A stretch of DNA of 64,000 nt from Protopterus annectens (Eukaryota > Chordata > Ceratodontiformes > Protopteridae), in the NCBI RefSeq assembly GCF_019279795.1, contig NC_056738.1, forward strand, positions 481,174,281 through 481,238,280, in the 5' to 3' direction. The notes under the pieces are model-generated. The model saw only the letters and a program-made list of their open reading frames with translations. It made no database searches and had not been told where the DNA came from. Shown piece after piece: positions 56,480 through 64,000 of this stretch; position 1 is the stretch's first letter; each line of letters starts with the position of its first letter. The position numbers and the translations under genes are program-made.

Positions 56480-57320
56480 TCTGGTTACAGTATGTGTGTG
56501 ATTTATCTTCAAGCCTTTCTTAATGTTCTATGAATATTCAACTGTCTACCATCTCTGCTTGTTTGCCCATGGCTCCCCTCTTTGTCACACCTCAAGTGAA
56601 ACAATTCTTGAAAAGGTTTTTTTATATGTTTTTTCCACCTAGAAGTCAGGTGGCTCCTTCTTGGAAGCTCAATTTTCTACTGTAGAAACTTACACATTTT
56701 TCCTTTGGAATATGCTAATGAGACTGTTTTGATGTTATCTTGGAAGCATTGTTACTCATTGCTCTGACTTCTGTAAGAAGAGTATCCCTGTTACATTCTG
56801 TTTTGGTGAGTCAGTCTTATCTAATCTTTCACAAGACTAGGGTTATTTTGAAATCAAACCTTTATTTATGCCAAACATGGTTTCAGAGTTTACCTTGAGC
56901 CAGATTATACATCTCCCTGTTTTTTGTCCAAAACCAAAAAATTGTGGAAAAAGAACTTTCCACACCCAGGATCTCCACAGGTTGCACATATACTACACTG
57001 ACAGGACAAAAACCTTCTAGAATTCAATGAAAAAGGACAATCTGTGTAAGACATTTCCTAAATGGTCATCTCATGCTGTTTCTTTTTGTTACTCTCACCA
57101 TAACAAGACCTACTGTACTAGGGCTTTGACTACTTCTTTGGCTTTTTGGAAAGCAGTGGACTGTAGAAATATACTAGTGGCAGCAAGTTGGTTGTCTATG
57201 CACATTTTCACCAAGCACTACAAATTAGAGTCTTTCTCCAAGCCCAGAGCAAGCTTTGCTAGAACTATTCTCCAGGGGTTCCCAGGCTGTGGTCCTTCTT
57301 CCTCCTCCTTTTCTTTCTAA
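56480..57320 (+). pseudogene. DIRS tyrosine recombinase relic
   Basis: The C-terminal part is clearest: KTYCTRALTTSLAFWKA (H-x-x-R reads Y-C-T-R), LVAASWLSMHIFTKHYKLES with the tryptophan, histidine and tyrosine positions, and PRASFARTILQGFPG. Earlier, the first arginine region appears as ALTSVRRVSLLHS-like sequence near 56760, out of frame. Confidence 0.8.
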
Positions 57321-57989
57321 GCCTTGGTATTCTACCCATATAGATTAGGCTACTGCAACAGTGATCTAATGATGATCATATAACAGTAGTGTAAGTAAAC
57401 CTATTATTAACAGTAGATGTTCAAATAGATCACTGTTGCAGTAGGAGCAACTTCCCTCCATCTCCCTTATTTTATTTTATGCTAGGGTGTGGCTATTCTT
57501 TTTTTTCCCCTATTTTCCTAGTGAGCAGGGTTCTGGCTTCCCTTTCTCAGAAGCAGTAAAGCTCTGAAGGTTTGGCACCCTACCACTGACTTTTTATACA
57601 ACGCTGTTCAAGCTCTTCAGCTATTAGGGCATGTGAAAGGTGTGGTTAAGCTTTGGAAGCTGATCGGTTGTCATATCCTGGGCAGGATATAACCCATATA
57701 GCTTAGCCTACTACAACAGTGATCTATTCACCTACAGTTTGGTAAGTTTACTGATAACACTGCACTTTTCTTGAAATGTGAAGGTGAAACATAAAACTGA
57801 AAATATCCTATAAAGGTTAAAATTTAATTTCCTCAAATAATTTCTTATGTAGAAATTTTGAAAGGAATAAGAAGCTTGTTGGGAAGACTGGGAGTGCATT
57901 TAAGTAAGGAAAAGAGTAAAGGTATACAGGATTGTCATCGGTTCATAAGTGATTACTAGTCTTGCAGTTTGGTGAACTATTGAGTAGAC

Positions 57990-58140
57990 TAGGCCAAATT
58001 TCCAGTTGCCAAGCACTGTCTGGTTACGTAAGTTGCTCAAAGTAGGCAAATGAGGGCTGATAGTTCCTATGCTACAGGGTTTGATTATATAACTCACAGT
58101 CTTAACCCTCTGCACCAAATGCCAAGCAGGTGCGTTTAAG
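57990..58140 (-). mobile_element. Possible tRNA-derived SINE
   Basis: On the minus strand tggtgcagagggttaagact looks like an A-box head and aactggaaatttggcctag like a SINE body. Weak; no TSD found. Confidence 0.3.
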
Positions 58141-58479
58141 ATGGGGCTATTTGTTTTTCTATGACAGAAATTTCAATATTGGGTATAAGATTTGGAAGAA
58201 AGAGGGTGCTAAAGAAACAGTGAAAGAAAAAAAATAGAAGAAATTAAAGGTATTCTGGTTTATGGAAAATATTTTAAGTTGTCTTTTAGGAAGAAGGTTT
58301 AGCTTATTAATTTGGTTATATAACGGAATTTGAGGTATGTGTCTGATGTGCTTGTTTCTCATTAAAAAAGAGAAGGAGTTGTTGCAAATATTTTTTTCAG
58401 TTGTATAGAGTCCAGGTTAAATCTGGTTAAGAAGGGAATTTTATATGTTAATAAGAAAAAAAGATGTTTGAGGTTAATT

Positions 58480-59245
58480 ATCCAAGTTGTGTATGCGGCT
58501 TAAATGAGTAAACCTTCTCAAATGTATTAGTAAAGGTTACGTGTAAAAACGGAGTTTTTGGGTGAAAGTAAAAGAATGACTAAAATAAATAATGAACAAT
58601 TGTGAGTGGCAGACTAAGATTTTATTATGGAAAATAAATATACAAGTAGGTTGTAAAGAAAGAAAAAAAATATATGGTTTGAAAAATAATGACGCAATAT
58701 TATTAGGTTGAATCTTGGGAGAAATTGGCTGAAGAAATTAAAAGGACAGTAAAAGAAAGCAGACAGAGATTAAACTTTTTTTTATTTTTGTGGAGTCTGA
58801 ATTTGGTTAAGCTCCTAGTTATGGAATAAGTGGCATATAAAGTTTTGAAAGAAAATATGTAACGTATGCAAGAAAGAAACATCAGAACATATGCTCTTCG
58901 GCTGTGATAAAGAGTGTATGGGAATTTATGTCTGAAAAAATGTTCTTGATATTTGTGAAGTAAATGTGAATGTCATACTTTATGGTTTTTATAAAGAGGT
59001 GAAAAAGAAAAATGTTAAAGAATTTGATATGCGAGTATTTGGGTTATAGGGAATTTTTAGAAAGCAAGAACGGAAAAAATGCTGTTTGATAAAAGTAGGT
59101 TCTCTCTGATGTTATTGTGGAGAAAAAAATGGGGATGGAGTCTGGATATTGTAAAAAGAAGAAAGCAAAAATGTATGAGTTTATAATAAATTGTAAAGAA
59201 GATTGCATATATGTAAATGATATTAATGTGTGTGTAAATAAAACA
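58480..59245 (+). pseudogene. Possible L1/Tx1-type LINE 3' end
   Basis: Forward translation near 58870 gives CNVCKKETSEHMLFGCDKEC, a C-x2-C...H...C pattern like the zinc-knuckle C-terminus of L1/Tx1 ORF2. The stretch ends with aataaaacataaaagaa. Upstream RT motifs were not recognisable, so the call is tentative. Confidence 0.35.
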
Positions 59246-59249
59246 TAAA

Positions 59250-61150
59250 AGAACCTCTGCACTTTTATTGGTGAGTGCTATGGGGTCTTTTAAATCCACT
59301 TGAACTAGCACCAGCTGAAGCAGATGGGATCTAATTTTAACATGTCGTCTGAGGAGAGCAGCACACCTCCCTCCCCCTTATTATGCTGCACTGCAGTGTC
59401 AGTACTGAAAAATTAATCCAAGCCCCTGCGATGGGAACAGATCTTCAGCTCCAAAGATGAATGTGCTACTTATCGAGCTATTTACAGTGCAGAACATTAC
59501 TTTTCATATTAAATTTAATGAATAAAACGAATGTGATAAGTAGTGGATATCAAAAGACAAATTATATACTAAATGTGCTTGTTAAGAGAAACTCAGAAGT
59601 AAATGCACTAATTATCATATTCAAATATTGACTGTAATATCTCATGAATAGTTGGTCGTATATTGGAAGGTGATGGTGCAGTAGCCTTGGCAAACTGACA
59701 GGATATGGTAGACATCCACAATGAAAGCATCACTGTGGAATATATAAGCCTTTGGGTTACTGAAGACTGTATGTAAAATGTTATGAAAATGTTTATGCAT
59801 TTACATTAATAAAGCAAAATGGAGTGTCATATATTCATATGGGGGCATATGCAAGCAGTTGGTTGTAGTAAAAAAAATGCCAGTAAGTCATAAGTAATGT
59901 CAAGGCAGTTGAGATATAATGTTTGTTTGGCAAAAGCAGTTATTTCCATAAACCCATTGATACTCAGAAAGCTGTACAAGTTATAGCCAGACAAATTCTA
60001 CCATCTTATATACAACATTAAGGGACACAATTATACCACTCATACGTACCAACTAAAGTATAAATTTCTCTAGAGCAATGTAGCTGTTTTGAAATATTCT
60101 GCAACTATAATTTGCATTTATTGTGCAATATCATGAACGTGTGTTACCATGTCTTGTCAAACTTAGCTGAAAAGCTTTGAATGGATAAATAATTATACCA
60201 CTGATTTCTTGGGAGTTTTTTATTCCCCCTGGAACTTTGGCAATGTCTTTTCCTACCTGTTACTATTGGCTTATGTGCTCACCAGAGATGAGGGCTGTCA
60301 TGCTCATTCATTCCCATTCAGTGGCCTAATGAACCCATTTCTTCTCCTGGAGTTGAAAGCTGGATATCACGGACCGGGCCACTTTACTGGTCCCATGAAG
60401 ATCACCCACCCCATTCCTCCCAACCCTTTCCCATAAGTGGCCAAGCTGACTGCCAGTGGCTACCTCGATAGAGATGAGTTGTGATCCCATCCATATCCTC
60501 TGATTTAGTAGCTTATGTACCACTTAACAGAGCAAGCCTGCCCTGGCCTCTTCCATGGGTGATCTCCTTCTCTAGAGTTGGAGTTGCCAATGTGGCAGAC
60601 CTTGCTTTCTCCTTCTCTTCTAAGGTGGGCAAGCTGGTGTCCGCCAGTTGAGTTCATTCTCCCCACCTTGGCACCTGTAGCTTCTATGCCATTAATCGAC
60701 CATTGATGGCCTGGCTCATAATCCATGTTTCATTGCTCTGCACCATTGTGACAAGGTTAGGACCTATTTGCATGTCTGTAGAACTATAACTCTTTGCTTT
60801 GACCATAATACTACTACTGTTTGGCAAATAAAGTGCTATTTTTCTTTCACAAGTTAGTAATACAAATTAGTGTCGCAAGGTAGACTTTGATACTAATACC
60901 AGTGTGTACTGCATTGATTAATGAGCAACTTCCTATTTTGCCTTTTTGGTAAGTCATATAATAATATGAGATGCGTTCTGAACAGAGTATTTGGGACGAA
61001 AATCTTTAAGAAGGAAGCAGTTTGCTTTCTTCAGCGCCTTCTGATAGCAAAGGGATTTTCAGCCTATTGTTACTTAGGACTGAATGAGTTAATGCAGGAT
61101 TGAATAATCCAGATAGAGTGAGTGGTCCCATATCCAAGAAAGTAAAACAG
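59250..61150. other. No gene recognised
   Basis: About 1.9 kb. 60.2-60.75 kb is GC-richer and has open frames on both strands with an internal partial repetition (ctcctggagttgaaagctgg versus ctctagagttggagttgcc), but no family was recognised. Confidence 0.45.
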
Positions 61151-62299
61151 GATTTTTAGACACTGCCAGACTATACTATTGAGGTGAAGAGTGGTAAACT
61201 GGATGTGACCTTCTCTTTTGCTGCCATGAAGGAATCTCATTCCTTAGTCTCAAGCTCTCCATCCCCTCCCCCTACCCATAAGGAATCTAGGGCTGTGGAC
61301 AGGCTGATGAAATTAATGTTTGCATTTTCCACTTGTCTCTGACTGCTGCAAATTACCTATTGCACATGCTTTACTTTATAGTGGGATATTTTTAGTGAAA
61401 TGATGCATACTGCTAAATACTTGCTTAATGGCTGTTTCAAAGAAAAGCTTCTCAGAGAGGCTTCAACATCCACTACAGTCAGCAACATTATGGTGCTGCT
61501 AGTATTTACTCCTGTAAAATGAATTGGCAGGGCAGCAGGATCACACATAGCTATGCAATGGGACTCCTTTATATGACTTGCTAGTTTTGCTAAGAACACT
61601 GAAGTCACATTCTTGGATATTCTGTTTGTGACCTTTGTTCTTCGAACTTGAAATTGATCAAGATCTTCAGGGCACGAAGAAGAAAGTGCAGTCACATTCT
61701 GCTGCTAGGGTTACATTTAATTTTCTTAATGAATCTTTCTTGAAGATTTAAAGATGTCATAAAAGCAGCTCTTTTGGAATACTCAAGAATCTTCAATATC
61801 AGAGGACTGGATGGGGGTCAGTAATTCTGCACAACGCAGCAGCAAGAAATCATTAGTCTATGGACCAAAGATCTGAGCATGCCTATGGATGCTGAGACAC
61901 CTCTATAAGGGGGGTTTCAATAGTCTTGACTCAGTCTAGTTGTTATTCCTTAGAGGTGATCAGAGGGAGAGTCTCCCTTCATTTTTCTCAATGAGGCAAG
62001 ATGGAATGAACAGATGATCAGAAAATTGATATTTCATCATGTTCAGGTTCACGCCAGGATATCCAGTTCTGCTGCTGCTAGACATACCACCATGTCAGCT
62101 TGTTCTAATATCTGTTTCTAAAATGGGCCCTCCCAAGAGGTTCTAGCAGATGGAGGAGGGCAAGGGTTTTATTTCAGATTCTTTTTTTAATGGCCAGGAA
62201 ATTGCAATGCCTTCAACCTGTACCAGACATTAGTGGCCTTAATACCTTAGTTTCAGCTGAGATTTCTGCTTAGTCTTGCTATAGTCTGACCTGCCATGT

Positions 62300-62610
62300 C
62301 TACCAAGAGGACACTGGATGTGATCCTCAGATCGTGGGCATGCATATCTGCACACGAGAAATACTACAAGATCCAGAAAGGTTTTTTTCCTTTTCAGAAT
62401 AGATACCAGTACCTGTCAATTTCAGTCTCTACCATTTGGTTTTGCTTTACCTCCTCAGGCATTCACCAGATGTATGGCAGTGATTGTGAGTTGTCTATGT
62501 CTGAAGGATATTAGGGATTTTTTTTTTACCCGGATGACTGTTTTCTAGCATTATCTGTGAGGAGTAGTCTGATTCGTATTCAGCACAGTGATCTGCTGTT
62601 TCAGTTGTTT
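62300..62610 (+). pseudogene. DIRS RT relic
   Basis: FQSLPFGFALPPQAFTRCMA is the RT motif B region of DIRS elements. It is followed by CLCLKDIRDFFFTRMTVF where the intact copy has GFQVFPYLDDWLL, so the YLDD pair is lost. A T(10) run at 62519 adds a frameshift. Confidence 0.75.
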
Positions 62611-62969
62611 CCGTGACTGGATATTACCATCAACCTGGTAAACTTGCAATATCCCTCACACACACTCAGGACATACTTTTGGGCCGTAATGAGTTGCAGA
62701 ACCAGCAGGTTTTATTTTATTTCCTCCCGGACAGGATTCAGAACATCTGGCAATATATTTCTGCTTTGATTTCCCAGAGTCAGGTAACTGCAGATTGTTG
62801 TGTCTGAGTTTTATGGCTTATGGTAGCCACAGTGTTTATTATCTTGTTGTTGACAGTCTCACTGGTCTCAACACTCAGATGTTGTGGAGAAGAAAGTCAA
62901 GGCATTCAATGCATGCCAGCATAGTCTGCTGAAGTGGCTTAAGTTAAACAGTCTTCAGGCAGCCCCTTG

Positions 62970-63235
62970 GTTATTTTTTACATGCTCAGCTACAGTAACT
63001 ATGGACACATCTGCATGGAGTTTGCATGACCCCCTGATGGATATATGTTCCAAGGCATGTGGTCTGTGCAAGAGTCATGTTTGAACATCACCTTACTGGA
63101 GATTACAGAAATCTTGGTCATTTTCCGGGATTTACAGGACATTATTTCTACCAGAGTGCTGATTTACTCAGATAATATTGCAGTGGTTTGGTATGTTACC
63201 ATACTGGAAGGAATGAAGTTCTTTGTTATGAAACA
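62970..63235 (+). pseudogene. DIRS RNase H relic
   Basis: ATVTMDTSAWSLHDPLMD (first D), NITLLEITEILVIFRDLQ (E), and VLIYSDNIAVVWYVTILEG (D) appear in order across two frames. Confidence 0.75.
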
Positions 63236-63785
63236 GTGACAGTGTGGTAGTAGACAGTCTGAAACCAGCACTGTTTTGTCATGCATATTACTAGGGTAAC
63301 CACCTCCTTTATGGACAAATTCAGCCATTGCGTATTGATGCTGTAGGAGTGGTTATTCATTGTGAACACTGCAAGAATATTGTCCCATAGATGGGGTTTC
63401 ACAGAATGCAGAATGTTTGCCTCACCAATACCAAATGACCAAAATTTATCATGCTGATCTTTCTCGGCAATGGGCAACGGGCAGAGCAAGTTTGCTGTTA
63501 ATGCAGGAATTGGCTCTGGGGTTACATTTTGCTTTGCCTGTTTCCTTTCTTGAAGATGTGTTCAGAAGGCCACATTTTACAGGACCAAGATGATTTTAGG
63601 CAACTCCAGTTTGGGCCAGACAGGTGTGGTTCCCTCTCTTTAGAAGGCTTCAAGTGGAATCTCCTCTCAGGTTCCCCATGATGAGGTTTGTCTGTTGCAT
63701 CCCTGAAATAAGGTACATCTGAACCTTTTGGCTGTGAAAGTAGCTGCTTGGCTGCTTTACTTGTGTTGATAACCAGTGCTTAGGT

Positions 63786-64000
63786 TGTCAGTGGCACAAC
63801 AGGTAGCATACTCTCCTTTGATGCAGAAGACTGTGGGTTCTATTCCCACACCAGGTTGCTCGATTGCTGACACTGCAGTGCAGCATAAAGGGGGGGGTGG
63901 CATTCCTGAGTGTGTCATCCCTTGGAAAATATGCTAAACCAAGGTCCCATATGTTTGACTGGCTGGTATCTCAGCTAGATGTAAGAGATTCCATGACAGC
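63786..64000 (+). mobile_element. tRNA-derived SINE, cut by window edge
   Basis: Head gtggcacaacaggtagcata, B-box-like gtgggttctattcccac, body ending near aaaccaaggtcccat and gagattccatgacagc. It shares its head with 26490-26650. Inserted in the DIRS copy at 61.2 kb; the 3' end lies outside the window. Confidence 0.65.

Larger units (their letters stand above)
52400..57760 (+). mobile_element. DIRS-like retrotransposon, decayed (copy 4 of 5)
   Basis: Forward order gag (to about 54.27 kb), RT (54.8-55.2), RNase H (55.6-56.2), recombinase (56.5-57.3), then complementary ends. An internal segment at 57410-57455 (cagtagatgttcaaatagat, cactgttgcagtagg) is the complement of 57700-57745 (cctactacaacagtgatcta, ttcacctacag). 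It is the same family as the 15.4-19.4 kb copy by its ends. The left end was not located. Confidence 0.82.
61190..63780 (+). mobile_element. DIRS-like retrotransposon, decayed (copy 5 of 5)
   Basis: Forward order gag-like block (61.3-61.75 kb), RT (62.3-62.6 kb) and RNase H (62.95-63.25 kb), with a linker (63.49-63.6 kb) and a SINE insertion at 63.79 kb. No recombinase lies within the window. The RT phrase SLPFGFALPPQAFTRCMAV differs from the other copies, so this may be a different DIRS family. Confidence 0.75.

Noticed and set aside
60209..60726. Opposing frames of 65-75 codons in a GC-richer patch
   Set aside because: No recognisable domain, splice context or homology; could be chance.

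Overview
The window is non-coding eukaryotic DNA built almost entirely from transposable elements. No host exon, rRNA gene or functional tRNA gene was recognised. The mix is CR1 and L2/Rex1-type LINEs, tyrosine-recombinase DIRS-like retrotransposons, Penelope-like elements with GIY-YIG domains, hAT and MITE DNA transposons, tRNA-derived SINEs including a CR1-tailed one, and long CA/TA microsatellites. This fits a large-genome aquatic vertebrate. A lungfish fits best; a coelacanth, polypterid or amphibian is not excluded. Species assignment is inference.

Layout. 1-2.2 kb: antisense L2-like LINE (endonuclease plus RT). 2.5-5.1 kb: a duplicated ~1.3 kb unit; its second copy carries a CR1-tailed SINE and a 99-bp minisatellite. 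5.1-6.4 kb: DIRS gag relic. 6.5-10.5 kb: three abutting antisense LINE fragments (CR1, Rex1/L2-like, CR1), the middle one hit by a SINE with a perfect 17-bp target-site duplication. 11.0-11.9 kb: sense CR1 3' end. 12.4-12.9 kb: Penelope GIY-YIG fragment. 15.4-19.4 kb: decayed DIRS. 23.7-32.05 kb: a composite between hAT-type ends, inserted with an 8-bp duplication into a MITE; it holds a 264-bp tandem array, several MITE copies, a SINE and a 2.4-kb CR1. 33.1-38.4 kb: a Penelope-like element with direct pseudo-LTRs carrying hammerhead-ribozyme remnants. 39.6-41.2 kb: sense LINE relic. 42.5-48.8 kb: the best-preserved element, a DIRS retrotransposon with inverted terminal repeats, internal complementary region, gag, RT-RNase H and tyrosine recombinase. 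50.0-50.9 kb: a 365-400-bp tandem repeat in which each complete unit contains a hammerhead ribozyme. 52-57.8 kb and 61.2-63.8 kb: two more decayed DIRS copies. 63.8-64 kb: SINE.

The most interesting object is the ribozyme-bearing tandem repeat at 50 kb. It resembles the non-autonomous retrozyme elements thought to depend on Penelope-type machinery, and a Penelope-like element with its own hammerhead remnant lies about 12 kb away. Most coding regions are dead, but the DIRS at 42.5-48.8 kb has few lesions and four of its five frameshifts lie at G or C homopolymers.
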